From positions 62,001 through 126,000 of the forward strand of contig NZ_JAMKMR010000010.1 in the NCBI RefSeq assembly GCF_023634645.1: 64,000 nucleotides of DNA. Reading direction: 5' to 3'. This document shows, piece after piece, positions 21,409 to 31,446 of this stretch (the stretch's first letter is position 1; every line of letters begins with the position of its first letter). The translations under genes and the position numbers were made by a program. The notes below the pieces were generated by a model. That model was not told the DNA's origin. It was given only the letters and a program-made list of their open reading frames with translations, and searched no databases. The stretch is from Vibrio sinus (GTDB lineage Bacteria; Pseudomonadota; Gammaproteobacteria; Enterobacterales; Vibrionaceae).

Positions 21409-22251
21409 CTAAAAAAGTAAGTACAGAAGCGCAAAGATAGGGAAAGCCGCGGTCAGACTGTCGATCCTGTCTAACACGCCACCATGCCCAGGGATAATGT
21501 TACTGCTGTCTTTCACACCAGAAACGCGTTTAAACATGCTTTCCACCAGATCACCTAATACCGCAAACACAACGGTTAACAAGGTTATCATAATCATAGC
21601 AAGGGGGCTTTCAAACTCAACATGGAAGTATTGTGCTGATAGCCAAGCCACGATAATTGCGGTAATAATACCGCCGATCAGCCCCTCAATGGTTTTATTT
21701 GGGCTGACATGTGGTGCCATCTTACGCTTACCAATGCTTTTTCCAGTAAAGTAAGCGCCAGTGTCGGCAGCCCATACGATCAAACAGACAAACAAAACAA
21801 TCTTAGCACCGTGATACGGGTCATTCGCCCAGCCTTCAGCCCTTAGCAATAACACACTCCAGAAAAAGGGCACTAAGGTCAATATGCCAAAAAGGTGGCG
21901 GGCAATATTGTTCTGCTCCCAAAGTGAACGAGATTTAGGATAGGTGATCGCAAATACGCTTGAGCCAATCCACCACAACGCGCCAATACCTAAAATAACG
22001 TAATATTCAGGCAGGTGCTGATTTAAACTTTGATGACTAAAAGGGATAAAATAAAGACTGGCAGCACCAACGAGAAGCGCAGGGACAATCGCCATCAATC
22101 GAGAATTGTTTTTTACAAACTGAGTCCATTCCCAAAATCCCAGTGTGACGATAAAGGCCATCCCAACGACAAACCATGGGAGGGGTAAGACAAAAATCCC
22201 CAAAATAATAAGTGGGGCTAAGATAAGCGCTGTGATTATTCTTTGCTTCAA
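21409..22251 (-). CDS. cdsA: Phosphatidate cytidylyltransferase
   Basis: A 280-residue polytopic inner-membrane enzyme that makes CDP-diacylglycerol from phosphatidic acid and CTP, the branch point to all phospholipids. Seven or eight hydrophobic segments are visible. The family signature occupies the C-terminal region (SGVKDSSNIIPGHGGVLDRIDS, about 244-265). PgpA at 30943-31446 acts later in the phosphatidylglycerol branch. It lies 18 bp after uppS. Confidence 0.95.
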   Translation of the reverse strand: MKQRIITALILAPLIILGIFVLPLPWFVVGMAFIVTLGFWEWTQFVKNNSRLMAIVPALLVGAASLYFIPFSHQSLNQHLPEYYVILGIGALWWIGSSVFAITYPKSRSLWEQNNIARHLFGILTLVPFFWSVLLLRAEGWANDPYHGAKIVLFVCLIVWAADTGAYFTGKSIGKRKMAPHVSPNKTIEGLIGGIITAIIVAWLSAQYFHVEFESPLAMIMITLLTVVFAVLGDLVESMFKRVSGVKDSSNIIPGHGGVLDRIDSLTAAFPIFALLYLLF

Positions 22252-22269
22252 ACTCTATGAACCTTGTAT

Positions 22270-23022
22270 TTATTTTTCTAGTAGTGCTTTGATTTGTTCG
22301 CCTGTACAGCCAAATCTTCGTTCGCGGTTGATAAACCAAGTCACAGCTTCAATTAGACTCTCTTCTTTAAAATCAGGCCAATAAGTCGGAGTAAAGTATA
22401 TTTCAGCATAGGCTATTTGCCAAAGCAGAAAGTTACTTATGCGGCATTCGCCACTCGTTCGAATCAACAAGTCCACTTCTGGCAAATCGGACATCATCAT
22501 GTGTTTCGCCAGCACGTCTTCGGAGATATCAGAAGCACAGAGTTCGCCTTGTTCGACTTTTTCAGCCACGCTCCGAGCAGCTTGGGCAATGTCCCATTTA
22601 CCGCCATAGTTCGCCGCCACGTTTACCACCATGCCGGTGTTCTCCGCCGTAGTCGCCTCAGCCTTAGCGATTTTCTTTTGTAAACGAGCACTAAATCGCG
22701 ATATATCACCAATGACACGCAGCTTGAGATTATTCTTGTGTAATTTGGTCACTTCGGTCGATAGAGCGGTGATAAACAGCTCCATCAGAACACCGACTTC
22801 CTCTTCTGGGCGACGCCAATTTTCACTACTAAATGCAAATAATGTAATGGCTTTGACGCCCAATTTGGCCGCGGTTGATATACTTTCTCTCACCGCCACC
22901 ACACCATTTTTATGACCAAATACTCTTGGCTTGCCCTGAGCTTTCGCCCAACGGCCGTTTCCATCCATGATTATCGCAATGTGCTTTGGCATGGCTTCTA
23001 AGGGGAGTTGTGAGTTTTGCAT
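22270..23022 (-). CDS. uppS: Undecaprenyl diphosphate synthase
   Basis: A 250-residue cis-prenyltransferase that extends farnesyl diphosphate with eight isopentenyl units to the C55 carrier lipid for peptidoglycan and O-antigen. Catalytic Asp20 lies in [13 protein letters not shown]. The FAFSSENW and [15 protein letters not shown] motifs are present. Length matches E. coli UppS. It begins the uppS-cdsA-ispC-rseP-bamA run, preceded by about 100 bp after frr that contain a weak hairpin. Confidence 0.97.
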   Translation of the reverse strand: MQNSQLPLEAMPKHIAIIMDGNGRWAKAQGKPRVFGHKNGVVAVRESISTAAKLGVKAITLFAFSSENWRRPEEEVGVLMELFITALSTEVTKLHKNNLKLRVIGDISRFSARLQKKIAKAEATTAENTGMVVNVAANYGGKWDIAQAARSVAEKVEQGELCASDISEDVLAKHMMMSDLPEVDLLIRTSGECRISNFLLWQIAYAEIYFTPTYWPDFKEESLIEAVTWFINRERRFGCTGEQIKALLEK

Positions 23023-23068
23023 ATTAAGATAAAGCGTCTATAAATGGGCGTATGAATTGTGTAAAGAA

Positions 23069-23095
23069 ACGCTGCGCCGTCTGTCAGCACAGCGT
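23069..23095 (-). terminator. Weak hairpin downstream of frr
   Basis: A 6-bp stem (ACGCTG / CAGCGT) with a 15-base loop, which includes GC-rich sequence, is followed on the minus strand by TTTCTTT. It may end the frr transcript; the evidence is weak. Confidence 0.35.
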
Positions 23096-23123
23096 AATTT
23101 GATAGGCGAGTTTATCGAAAAAA

Positions 23124-23681
23124 TTAAACTTCCATCAACTCTTTTTCTTTTGCAGCAAGAACTTCATCTACTTTCTTAACCGCAGAGTCAGTGATTTTTT
23201 GGATTTCGTCTTGCGCTTTATGATCTTCGTCTTCAGAGATCTCTTTGTCTTTTAGCAACGCCTTAAGCTCACTGTTCGCATCGCGACGGATGTTACGGAT
23301 AGCAACACGGCCACCTTCCGCTTCACCACGTACGATTTTAACCAAGTCCTTACGACGCTCTTCTGTTAGTGGTGGAAGTGGTACACGAATGACAGTGCCT
23401 GCTGACATAGGGTTCAAACCCAAGTCCGATTGCATGATGGCTTTTTCTACTTTCGGAGCCAGCTCTTTATCAAAAACAGTAATCGCTAAAGTACGTGCAT
23501 CTTCTGCAATGACGTTCGCGACTTGGTTAAGTGGCGTCGCTGCGCCGTAATACTCGACTGAAATACCAGACAGTAGGCTTGGGTGAGCACGGCCAGTACG
23601 AACTTTAGCGAGGTTATTTTTTAGTGCTTCAACACTTTTTTCCATGCGCTCTTGCGCTTCTAGTTTGATTTCGTCAATCAC
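23124..23681 (-). CDS. frr: Ribosome recycling factor
   Basis: A 185-residue tRNA-mimicking factor that, with EF-G, splits post-termination ribosomes. The whole length fits: the N-terminal half of the helical bundle with the [22 protein letters not shown] block, the beta/alpha domain, and the C-terminal helix ending [13 protein letters not shown]. It sits in the rpsB-tsf-pyrH-frr translation cluster, about 90 bp after pyrH. Confidence 0.98.
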   Translation of the reverse strand: MIDEIKLEAQERMEKSVEALKNNLAKVRTGRAHPSLLSGISVEYYGAATPLNQVANVIAEDARTLAITVFDKELAPKVEKAIMQSDLGLNPMSAGTVIRVPLPPLTEERRKDLVKIVRGEAEGGRVAIRNIRRDANSELKALLKDKEISEDEDHKAQDEIQKITDSAVKKVDEVLAAKEKELMEV

Positions 23682-23772
23682 AATTTCACCTTAATATGTT
23701 GTGCTCTGTACTATAGAGATATCTATTGGGTATTTAACTGGGTTACATAGAGTGCATAACTTATCAGCGACG

Positions 23773-24507
23773 TTATTCAGACAACTCACTGATCAGTGTG
23801 CCTTCAGCCTCACCCATCACTACACGGCGTAATGCACCTGGCTTGTTCATATTAAATACGCGAATAGGCATTTTGTGATCACGAGCTAGCGTAAATGCCG
23901 CTAAATCCATCACTTTAAGCTCTTTTTCTAAAACACTTTGGTAAGAAAGCTTATCATACAGCTCCGCGTCTGGGTTGGCTACAGGATCTGCGGTAAATAC
24001 GCCATCGACTTTGGTCGCTTTCAATACCACATCGGCCTCAATTTCGATGCCACGTAAACAGGCTGCTGAGTCTGTAGTAAAGAATGGGTTGCCCGTACCT
24101 GCAGAAAAGATCACCACTCGGCCTTGGCGAAGCTGACTGATTGCGTCAGCCCAGTTGTAATCGTCACACACACCATTCAATGGAATCGCCGACATGACAC
24201 GAGCATTAACGTAAGCACGGTGCAGTGCATCACGCATTGCTAAGCCATTCATCACAGTGGCAAGCATGCCCATATGATCGCCAACCACACGGTTCATGCC
24301 CGCTTCCGCTAGCCCTGCTCCACGGAACAAGTTACCACCACCAATTACAACACCAACCTGAACGCCAAGTTCGACCAACTCTTTGACCTCTTGGGCCATA
24401 CGATCAAGAATCGTAGGATCAATACCAAAACCTTCTTCACCTTGTAGCGCTTCGCCACTGAGTTTTAATAGGATGCGTTGATATTCTGGTTTAGGGTTCG
24501 TTGTCAT
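23773..24507 (-). CDS. pyrH: UMP kinase
   Basis: A 244-residue hexameric amino-acid-kinase-fold enzyme that makes UDP from UMP with ATP; it is GTP-activated and UTP-inhibited in the family. [18 protein letters not shown] near the N-terminus and [14 protein letters not shown] (about 52-65) bind nucleotide, and [15 protein letters not shown] is the conserved active-site segment. Standard position between tsf and frr, separated from tsf by a terminator-bearing 184-bp gap. Confidence 0.97.
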   Translation of the reverse strand: MTTNPKPEYQRILLKLSGEALQGEEGFGIDPTILDRMAQEVKELVELGVQVGVVIGGGNLFRGAGLAEAGMNRVVGDHMGMLATVMNGLAMRDALHRAYVNARVMSAIPLNGVCDDYNWADAISQLRQGRVVIFSAGTGNPFFTTDSAACLRGIEIEADVVLKATKVDGVFTADPVANPDAELYDKLSYQSVLEKELKVMDLAAFTLARDHKMPIRVFNMNKPGALRRVVMGEAEGTLISELSE

Positions 24508-24639
24508 GGACTTTTCCTTCCAAAAATGAGAGTCGTTGTATTAAATGACTTAGATATATAACAGTCATGATTTAACACTTAAGAGGAGCGAAACCAGTTA
24601 AATATTAAATCGTCACTGCACACCGAGACGCTACTCACA

Positions 24640-24667
24640 AAAAGACCGCAGCCTTGGCTACGGTCTA
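24640..24667 (-). terminator. Terminator downstream of tsf
   Basis: On the minus strand GACCGTAGCC...GGCTGCGGTC (one mismatch) is followed by five T. It lies 25 bp past the tsf stop and separates rpsB-tsf from pyrH. Confidence 0.85.
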
Positions 24668-24691
24668 ATTTATGAACACTGAGCGCTAAGA

Positions 24692-25534
24692 TTAACCTTT
24701 CTGCGCTTGTGCTACTTCTTCAGCAAAGCTTATTTCTTCGCCTTTGTCGATGCCTTCACCAACTTCTAGACGAACGAAAGTAGATACTGTTGCACCGCGC
24801 TCTTTTAGGATTTCGCCTACAGATTTCTTAGGCTCCATTACGAACGCTTGACCAGTTAGAGAGATTTCACCAGTAAACTTCTTCATACGGCCGACAACCA
24901 TCTTTTCAGCGATCTCAGCAGGTTTACCTTCGTTCATTGCGATTTCAACTTGAACCGCTTTCTCTTTTTCTACAACTTCCGCTGGTACATCTTCAGGGTT
25001 AACGTACTCAGGGCGAGACGCAGCAACGTGCATTGCAACGTGCTTAAGAGTTTCAGCGTCACCTTCACCAGCAACAACAACACCGATTTTCTCACCGTGA
25101 CGGTAAGTTGCTAGAGCAGCACCTTCGATGTATTGAGCACGACGAATGTTCACGTTTTCGCCAATTTTAGCAACCAGAGCAATACGCTCTTCTTCGAATT
25201 TAGCAACTAGCTCTTCAGTAGATGCTTTAGATGCTAGAGCGTCTGCTGCAACTTTCTCTGCGAATGCAGTGAAGTTAGCATCTTTTGCTACGAAGTCAGT
25301 TTGGCAGTTAACTTCTAGAAGAACCGCAACACCATCAGCGTCTTTGATGATGATAGTACCTTCAGCCGCTACGTTACCTGCTTTTTTAGCAGCTTTTGCA
25401 GCGCCAGATTTACGCATGTTCTCGATTGCTAGTTCGATGTCGCCGTTCGTTTCGTTCAGCGCTTTCTTACAGTCCATCATACCTGCGCCAGTACGGTCGC
25501 GCAGTTCTTTTACTAGAGCAGCAGTTACAGCCAT
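24692..25534 (-). CDS. tsf: Elongation factor Ts
   Basis: A 280-residue guanine nucleotide exchange factor that recharges EF-Tu with GTP. The N-terminal UBA-like module ([24 protein letters not shown]) and the [10 protein letters not shown] motif (about residues 77-86), whose Asp-Phe pair inserts into EF-Tu, are intact. Length matches E. coli. It follows rpsB by 127 bp that contain a hairpin, the arrangement of the E. coli rpsB-tsf operon. Confidence 0.98.
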   Translation of the reverse strand: MAVTAALVKELRDRTGAGMMDCKKALNETNGDIELAIENMRKSGAAKAAKKAGNVAAEGTIIIKDADGVAVLLEVNCQTDFVAKDANFTAFAEKVAADALASKASTEELVAKFEEERIALVAKIGENVNIRRAQYIEGAALATYRHGEKIGVVVAGEGDAETLKHVAMHVAASRPEYVNPEDVPAEVVEKEKAVQVEIAMNEGKPAEIAEKMVVGRMKKFTGEISLTGQAFVMEPKKSVGEILKERGATVSTFVRLEVGEGIDKGEEISFAEEVAQAQKG

Positions 25535-25564
25535 TCTCTATTCCTCAGTTAATTCTGGATAGGG

Positions 25565-25597
25565 TAAAAATCAGGGGCCAATTAATGGGCCCCTGAC
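25565..25597 (-). terminator. Intercistronic attenuator-like hairpin between rpsB and tsf
   Basis: A 9-bp GC-rich stem (TCAGGGGCC / GGCCCCTGA) is followed on the minus strand by five T. It has the form of an intrinsic terminator but sits inside the rpsB-tsf operon, so partial termination is the likely role. Confidence 0.7.
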
Positions 25598-25661
25598 GCA
25601 AACTATAACCTAGATAATGCTTCGATTTTATGTCACATCATCTAGGTCAGCAGAGCCGCAA

Positions 25662-26393
25662 TTATTCAGCTTCTTCTACGAAACCGTCTTTTTCAGCAAC
25701 TTCAGCTACGTCTTTGTTACGACCTTCAGATACAGCTTGAGCAGCAGCGTTTAGGTAAAGCTGAACTGCACGGATTGCATCATCGTTACCTGGGATGATG
25801 TAATCAACGCCATCTGGGTTAGAGTTGGTATCAACTACAGCGTAAACTGGGATGCCTAGGTTGTTTGCTTCTTTAACAGCGATGTGCTCGTGGTCAGCAT
25901 CGATAACGAATAGAGCGTCTGGTAGGCCGCCCATGTCTTTGATACCACCAAGAGACTTCTCTAGCTTCTCCATTTCACGAGTACGCATTAGAGCTTCTTT
26001 CTTAGTTAGCTTGTCGAAAGTGCCGTCTTGAGCTTGAGACTCTAGATCTTTTAGACGCTTGATAGACTGACGAACTGTTTTGTAGTTCGTTAGCATACCA
26101 CCCAACCAACGGTTGTTTACGTAGAATTGGTTGCTAGCAATTGCCGCTTCTTTAACAGCTTCAGATGCTGCGCGTTTAGTACCAACGAAAAGAACTTTAC
26201 CTTTTTTCTCGCCAACTTTAGCTAGCTCGTTTAGAGCATCGTTGAACATAGGTACAGTTTTTTCTAGGTTGATGATATGTACACGGTTACGAGCACCAAA
26301 GATGAATGGCTTCATTTTTGGGTTCCAGTAACGAGTCTGATGACCGAAGTGAACACCAGCTTTTAGCATATCGCGCATTGATACAGTTGCCAT
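25662..26393 (-). CDS. rpsB: 30S ribosomal protein S2
   Basis: A 243-residue small-subunit protein, needed for S1 binding to the ribosome. I start at the ATG at 26393 ([25 protein letters not shown]), the universal S2 N-terminus, preceded by an AGAGGA Shine-Dalgarno; the 24 extra upstream codons in frame belong to the untranslated leader. Conserved [14 protein letters not shown] and [10 protein letters not shown] are present. The C-terminal tail is acidic. The upstream leader probably carries the S2 autoregulatory element. Confidence 0.98.
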   Translation of the reverse strand: MATVSMRDMLKAGVHFGHQTRYWNPKMKPFIFGARNRVHIINLEKTVPMFNDALNELAKVGEKKGKVLFVGTKRAASEAVKEAAIASNQFYVNNRWLGGMLTNYKTVRQSIKRLKDLESQAQDGTFDKLTKKEALMRTREMEKLEKSLGGIKDMGGLPDALFVIDADHEHIAVKEANNLGIPVYAVVDTNSNPDGVDYIIPGNDDAIRAVQLYLNAAAQAVSEGRNKDVAEVAEKDGFVEEAE

Positions 26394-26500
26394 TTTAAAA
26401 TCCTCTATGGGGTTAGGCCTCCACATCCCCCATGTGTCCGACTTGACCGCTTTCGCTTCAAGCACCCCGGAACATGTGTCGGAATGTGTGTGATTTAAAG
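26394..26500 (-). promoter_or_regulatory. rpsB leader (probable S2-binding autoregulatory element)
   Basis: The ~100 bases before rpsB contain repeated complementary blocks, including GACACATG at 26430s and 26470s and GGGG/CCCC partners around 26410-26440, able to form a hairpin or pseudoknot ending near the Shine-Dalgarno. In gammaproteobacteria S2 represses rpsB-tsf through a conserved 5' untranslated structure. Position and base-pairing fit; I did not fold it. Confidence 0.5.
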
Positions 26501-26560
26501 ATAAAATTTAGTTGGACGTAATCTGCCTCGCTTAGTACAGAGAAAACAGACCATCTATCC

Positions 26561-26590
26561 GGCGCGCTTTATACCATATTTTAGGGGTAT
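26561..26590 (-). promoter_or_regulatory. Candidate rpsB promoter with GC-rich discriminator
   Basis: On the minus strand TATAAA (26568-26573) is followed by GCGCGCC, the kind of GC-rich discriminator seen at stringently controlled ribosomal promoters. The -35 is unclear. Confidence 0.4.
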
Positions 26591-26789
26591 AAGGCTAGTA
26601 AATTTCATTGTTAATCGAAAAGAAAACACCAGGTAATTTTCGGTTTTTCACTGAAAAACCTTGAGGAATCATTTAACTCCTCTAAAACCTACAACTTTGA
26701 CAAGGTTTTATAGCCGTACACTTTCTCACGGCTTCCTGCTAAAATAATCGCCACTGAGTAGAAATTCCCCTAACCCTTTGAGAAAGTCG

Positions 26790-27629
26790 ATGTCTATAAA
26801 TATCAAATCAGCCGAAGAAATTGAGAAAATGCGTGTCGCTGGCAAGTTAGCCGCAGAGATCCTTGAAATGATCGAGCCGCATGTGAAATCAGGCGTGACG
26901 ACTGAAGAATTAGACCAGATTTGCCACAAGCATATCACAGAGGTACAAAACGCAATTCCCGCCCCATTAAACTATCACGGCTTTCCAAAATCGATTTGTA
27001 CTTCTATCAATCACGTGGTTTGCCATGGTATCCCTGCAGAAGAGGATCAACAGCTCGGCGGTTTTCAAAGACCAGCGGTACTAAAAGATGGCGATATTGT
27101 AAACATCGACATCACTGTGATTAAGGATGGTTTTCATGGTGATACCTCAAAAATGTTTCTTGTTGGTGACGTTTCACCAGCTGACAAACGACTTTGCATG
27201 GTCGCGCAAGAAAGCCTTTATTTAGCCATCAAAAAAGTAAAACCCGGCGTCAAACTTGGTGAAATCGGCACAACTATCGAAAAATACATTAAGACCAACA
27301 ACAAAAATAATCCTCGCGCTAAATTCTCTATCGTTAAGGATTATTGTGGTCATGGCATTGGCGCTGAGTTTCATGAAGAGCCACAAGTCGTACACTACAA
27401 GAACAACGACTCAACCGTTTTACGTGAAGGCATGACCTTTACAATTGAACCAATGATCAATGCTGGAAAATTTGGCTGTAAACTGGACGATGAAGATGGT
27501 TGGACGGTTTACACTGGCGATGGCAAAAATTCTGCTCAGTGGGAGCATACCTTGTTGGTTACCGCAACAGGTTGCGAGATTTTGACCCTCCGAGAAGAAG
27601 AAACCATCGCTCGAGTACTGCATAACTAG
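26790..27629 (+). CDS. map: Methionine aminopeptidase, type I
   Basis: A 279-residue cytoplasmic dinuclear-metal enzyme that removes the initiator methionine. Metal ligands are Asp107, Asp118, His188, Glu220 and Glu252; His79 is the substrate-site histidine. Compared with E. coli Map (264) it has short insertions near 84-96 and at 169-177 (KTNNKNNPR); I recall the same insertions in the Vibrio cholerae enzyme, so they look like a lineage trait. I chose the ATG at 26790 (MSINIKSAEE) over an in-frame TTG at 26778, with GAGAAA upstream. It is divergent from rpsB as in E. coli, and glnD follows. Confidence 0.96.
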   Translation: MSINIKSAEEIEKMRVAGKLAAEILEMIEPHVKSGVTTEELDQICHKHITEVQNAIPAPLNYHGFPKSICTSINHVVCHGIPAEEDQQLGGFQRPAVLKDGDIVNIDITVIKDGFHGDTSKMFLVGDVSPADKRLCMVAQESLYLAIKKVKPGVKLGEIGTTIEKYIKTNNKNNPRAKFSIVKDYCGHGIGAEFHEEPQVVHYKNNDSTVLREGMTFTIEPMINAGKFGCKLDDEDGWTVYTGDGKNSAQWEHTLLVTATGCEILTLREEETIARVLHN

Positions 27630-27653
27630 CGCCCTACAAACTAGCGCCTTACA
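27624..27653 (+). repeat. Short tandem duplication at the map stop codon
   Basis: Two adjacent 15-bp copies of AACTAGCGCCYTACA differ at one base. The first copy contains the map TAG stop. It looks like a recent local duplication with no coding effect. Confidence 0.7.
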
Positions 27654-27688
27654 ATTGTCGCTTAGACTGCGAGCCAGTATCATCACAG

Positions 27689-27716
27689 TGCCCCGTTTTT
27701 TCGGGGCATTTTTTTA
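27689..27716 (+). terminator. Terminator downstream of map
   Basis: TGCCCCG / CGGGGCA stem with a T-rich loop, followed by seven or eight T on the plus strand, 60 bp past map. It separates map from glnD. Confidence 0.9.
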
Positions 27717-27774
27717 TTTAAGTTTATCTGATAGATTGTAATGAATTGCCCATTTCGCTCATGGATAGCCTTTT

Positions 27775-30399
27775 ATGTCTGCACAATCTTCTCAAATTCC
27801 ACCGTCAGAGTGCCTGTCCATTTCAGATATCAAACATCAACTTGAGCTATTCACTCAGCAACAAAGAGAGCAGTTCCTTAATCATCAACCCGTAAGCGAG
27901 CTTGTTACCGGGCGCTCCATCTTTATCGATGGGATATTAGTTCAGCTCTGGCAATCTTTAGCGTTATCCGATGTGTCTGACATTGCATTGATTGCAGTCG
28001 GGGGTTATGGGAGAGGCGAACTGCACCCACTGTCTGACATCGATATTCTGGTGATATCACAGGACAAGCTCTCCGAATCAACCGAAGCCAAAATCAGCCA
28101 ATTTATTACCTTTCTATGGGATCTGCGCTTAGAAATAGGCCATGCCGTCAGAACCGTCAACCAGTGTTCCCATATTGGCCGAGAAGATTTAACCGTGGCG
28201 ACCAACTTGCAAGAAGCCCGATATTTAGTGGGTAATGAATCCATCTATTTACAGCTGAAAGAGCAAGTGCTTTCTAAGTCATTTTGGCCCAGTGAAGACT
28301 TTTATCAAGCCAAAGTACAAGAGCAAAAAGCGCGCCACGCTCGATATCATGATACAACATACAACCTTGAGCCAGACATTAAATCGACTCCTGGCGGGCT
28401 AAGAGATATTCACACCCTTAGCTGGGTAGCACGCAGACATTTTGGTGCGACTAGCTTATTAGAAATGAGTCGATTTGGCTTTTTAACCGATGCTGAGTAT
28501 CGCGAGCTCGTGGAGTGCCAAAACTTTTTATGGCGCGTGCGCTTTGCCTTGCATATTGAACTCAAACGTTATGACAATCGATTAACCTTTGCACATCAAG
28601 CTCAGGTCGCCGAACACCTAGGTTTTCAAGGCGAAGGAAACCGAGGCGTCGAAATGATGATGAAGGAGTTTTATCGTACCCTTCGGCGAGTAGCAGAGCT
28701 AAACAAAATGCTGCTAAAGATTTTCGACCAAGTCATCCTTAACAATGGCATAGAACAAGAACCAGAGGTGCTCAGCAAGGACTTTCTGCGCCGAGGCCAT
28801 CTCATTGAAGCAAGAATGCCCGCTTTATTTCAATCTCGCCCTGAATCGATATTAGATATGTTCTTACATATTGCCAACGATTCAACGATAGATAGCGTGG
28901 CACCAAGCACACTTCGTCAGCTTCGTACTGCAAGGCGGCGATTAAACAAGTTTCTTCACACCATACCGGCTGCTCGTGAGAAGTTTATGGAGCTGGCCCG
29001 TCACCCGAACTGTTTAACTCGCGCTTTTAGCTTAATGCATAAACTTGGCGTGCTCGCCACCTACTTCCCACAGTGGAATCAAATTGTTGGTCAAATGCAG
29101 TTTGACCTATTTCATGTCTATACGGTGGACGAACACAGCATTCGACTTCTCAAGCACATCAACAAATTCAATAACCCCGATAATTACGATAAACACCCAA
29201 TCTGTTGTGAAGTCTATCCACGCATCCAGAAAAAAGAGCTGCTGATTCTAGCGGCCATTTTCCACGATATTGGAAAAGGTCGTGGTGGTGATCATTCTGA
29301 AATTGGCGCGAAAGAAGCTTATGATTTTTGTATTGAACACGGCTTATCAAAGCCTGAGTCCAAACTGGTCTCTTGGTTAGTCAAACACCACCTATTAATG
29401 TCAGTGACAGCGCAGCGCAGAGACATTTACGATCCTGAAGTTATCACCGAATTTGCCAAACAAGTACGCGATGAAGAATACCTAGAGTATCTGGTCTGCC
29501 TTACCGTATCAGATATCTGCGCCACCAATCCCGAACTGTGGAATAGCTGGAAACGGACACTGCTCGCTGAGTTATTTTATTCCACTCAACGTGCTTTGAG
29601 ACGAGGACTCGAGAACCCCGTTGATGTACGTGACAGAATTCGTCATAACCAGCAGTTAGCCTCAGCGCTACTCAGAAAAGAGGGCTTTAGCGCAAGAGAA
29701 ATAGAAGTGCTTTGGCAACGATTTAAAGCCGACTATTTTCTGCGTCACACGCACAAACAGATTGCGTGGCATTGCTCGCATATTTTGCAGCATGAAAGCC
29801 ATGACTTCCCACTGGTATTGATAAGTAAAAACGCCACTCGTGGGGGCACCGAGGTATTTGTCTATTGCAAAGATCAAGAAGCGCTGTTCGCCAATGTGGT
29901 CGCCGAACTCGATAGGCGTAATTTCAACGTCCACGATGCCCAAGTCATGACCAGCAAAGACGGTTTTGTTCTCGATACCTTTATGGTACTTGATCAACGC
30001 GGCAAAGCCATTGAGCGTAATCGTCATAGAACGTTGATTAAGCACCTGTCCAATGCGCTAGAAAAAGGTTGGCAAACCAAAATAAAACGCCGCCGCACAC
30101 CAAGGAATTTGCAACACTTCAAGGTGTCAACGAAAGTCGATTTTCTACCAACCAAAAGTAAGAAGCGCACCTTGATGGAATTGGTCGCTCTTGATACGCC
30201 AGGTTTACTGGCCATTGTTGGCGCGACGTTCGCGGAACTCGGCATTAATCTCCATGCAGCAAAAATCACCACCATAGGTGAACGAGCCGAGGATTTATTC
30301 ATTATTACTAACGAAAGCAACGCTCAACTAAACCAACAAGAGCAAGAGGCGTTACACCAGTTACTCAAAGAAAATGTCGCCAAAATTGCATCCGAATAA
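27775..30399 (+). CDS. glnD: [Protein-PII] uridylyltransferase/uridylyl-removing enzyme
   Basis: An 874-residue bifunctional glutamine sensor. It uridylylates PII (GlnB) when glutamine is low and deuridylylates it when glutamine is high. The nucleotidyltransferase motif [16 protein letters not shown] has Asp88 and Asp90 as metal ligands. The HD hydrolase domain has [17 protein letters not shown] near residue 498. Two C-terminal ACT domains (about 685-760 and 795-870), the second beginning [14 protein letters not shown], sense glutamine. All activities look intact. Its target GlnB is encoded at 4781-5119. It starts after the map terminator, so probably has its own promoter. Confidence 0.97.
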   Translation: MSAQSSQIPPSECLSISDIKHQLELFTQQQREQFLNHQPVSELVTGRSIFIDGILVQLWQSLALSDVSDIALIAVGGYGRGELHPLSDIDILVISQDKLSESTEAKISQFITFLWDLRLEIGHAVRTVNQCSHIGREDLTVATNLQEARYLVGNESIYLQLKEQVLSKSFWPSEDFYQAKVQEQKARHARYHDTTYNLEPDIKSTPGGLRDIHTLSWVARRHFGATSLLEMSRFGFLTDAEYRELVECQNFLWRVRFALHIELKRYDNRLTFAHQAQVAEHLGFQGEGNRGVEMMMKEFYRTLRRVAELNKMLLKIFDQVILNNGIEQEPEVLSKDFLRRGHLIEARMPALFQSRPESILDMFLHIANDSTIDSVAPSTLRQLRTARRRLNKFLHTIPAAREKFMELARHPNCLTRAFSLMHKLGVLATYFPQWNQIVGQMQFDLFHVYTVDEHSIRLLKHINKFNNPDNYDKHPICCEVYPRIQKKELLILAAIFHDIGKGRGGDHSEIGAKEAYDFCIEHGLSKPESKLVSWLVKHHLLMSVTAQRRDIYDPEVITEFAKQVRDEEYLEYLVCLTVSDICATNPELWNSWKRTLLAELFYSTQRALRRGLENPVDVRDRIRHNQQLASALLRKEGFSAREIEVLWQRFKADYFLRHTHKQIAWHCSHILQHESHDFPLVLISKNATRGGTEVFVYCKDQEALFANVVAELDRRNFNVHDAQVMTSKDGFVLDTFMVLDQRGKAIERNRHRTLIKHLSNALEKGWQTKIKRRRTPRNLQHFKVSTKVDFLPTKSKKRTLMELVALDTPGLLAIVGATFAELGINLHAAKITTIGERAEDLFIITNESNAQLNQQEQEALHQLLKENVAKIASE

Positions 30400-30476
30400 C
30401 AGCAGAGAGAAGTTGGCAACTTCTCGTTTCTACACCTAATATCCTTGGATGGGATAATAAAAAGCAGAGATCGATT

Positions 30477-30860
30477 ATGTTTCCAAATCTGACTGGCCTT
30501 GGCATTCAAGAGCCAAAACAAATTGAGCGTTACTCGCTTCGACAAGAAGCCCATAAAGACATACTAAAAATTTACTTTCGTAAGCAAAAAGGCGAGCTGT
30601 TCGCTAAAAGCGTCAAGTTTAAATACCCAAGACAAGTCAAAAATGTATTGGTGGATAGCGGCAGCCACCAATACAAAGAAGTCACTGAAATCAATCGCAA
30701 CCTGACCTTGGTCATTGATGAGTTGAACACCATCACCAAACCAGAAAAAATGGCCCAAGTCGATGTAAAGACCAAGATTTTGCAAGATCTTAAACACCTC
30801 GAAAAAGTGGTCGCCTGTAAAATCGCTGAAATTGAGTCAGATTTAGAAAAGCTTAAGTGA
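30477..30860 (+). CDS. yaeH: UPF0325 (DUF3461) family protein, YaeH-like
   Basis: A 127-residue cytoplasmic protein resembling E. coli YaeH throughout: [46 protein letters not shown] in the N-terminal half and [22 protein letters not shown] at the C-terminal coiled end. No catalytic motif is evident, and the family has no established function that I know of. It follows glnD by 77 bp on the same strand, the order also seen near dapD and glnD in enterobacteria, and converges with pgpA. Confidence 0.88.
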   Translation: MFPNLTGLGIQEPKQIERYSLRQEAHKDILKIYFRKQKGELFAKSVKFKYPRQVKNVLVDSGSHQYKEVTEINRNLTLVIDELNTITKPEKMAQVDVKTKILQDLKHLEKVVACKIAEIESDLEKLK

Positions 30861-30901
30861 AACGCAGTTGAGTGTTAGTGACTCGAGTGAAAAGAAATAC
30901 C

Positions 30902-30934
30902 GAGAAGGCTCGCTCTTTCACAGCTAGCCTTCTC
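30902..30934 (-). terminator. Hairpin between yaeH and pgpA
   Basis: A perfect 9-bp inverted repeat (GAGAAGGCT / AGCCTTCTC) with a 15-base loop lies 8 bp past the pgpA stop. The minus-strand side continues GGTATTTCTTTT, a modest T-tract, so termination of pgpA is likelier than of yaeH. Confidence 0.55.
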
Positions 30935-30942
30935 CTAACGTT

Positions 30943-31446
30943 CTACATCCAGCCGAAATAATACCCCACCAACGTCAAGACAATCAGCGACATAATTCCT
31001 GCAAGGATATCGTCGACCATAATCCCAAAACCGCCACCAACGCGTTTATCCAACCAACTAATGGGCCAAGGTTTTACCATGTCGAAAAAGCGGAAGATAA
31101 CGAACCCGGCTACCACCCATCGCCAATCTAACGTATTGATGTGCAAATACGGTACCACTAACATGGTGATCCAGTAGCCTGCGAACTCATCCCAAACGAT
31201 GGAGCCGTGATCGTGCACACCCATATCATCTGAGGTAACCTGGCAGATTTTGATGCCAATAACACAAGCCAGAACAACGACTAGGTAATACGCGGGCGCT
31301 GGCAATTGTACCAGCAGCAAATAAAAGGGGATGGAAGCAATCGTGCCCATGGTACCAGGGACAATCGGAGATAAGCCACTTCCAAAGCCAGTTGCAAATA
31401 AATGCCATGGGTTTTTGAGTGAAATCAGAGATTTTGGATCAGTCAT
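30943..31446 (-). CDS. pgpA: Phosphatidylglycerophosphatase A
   Basis: A 167-residue inner-membrane phosphatase that dephosphorylates phosphatidylglycerophosphate to phosphatidylglycerol. It has several membrane helices and the family motifs GTMGTIASIPFYLLL (about 31-45) and DEFAGYW (about 86-92), plus the C-terminal GGFGIMVDDILAGI metal-binding segment. Its ATG overlaps the thiL stop (ATGA), as in other gammaproteobacteria, so translation is probably coupled. Confidence 0.95.
   Translation of the reverse strand: MTDPKSLISLKNPWHLFATGFGSGLSPIVPGTMGTIASIPFYLLLVQLPAPAYYLVVVLACVIGIKICQVTSDDMGVHDHGSIVWDEFAGYWITMLVVPYLHINTLDWRWVVAGFVIFRFFDMVKPWPISWLDKRVGGGFGIMVDDILAGIMSLIVLTLVGYYFGWM

Noticed and set aside
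26778-26790. TTG start for map four codons upstream
   Set aside because: The ATG at 26790 gives the conserved N-terminus and an adequate ribosome site.
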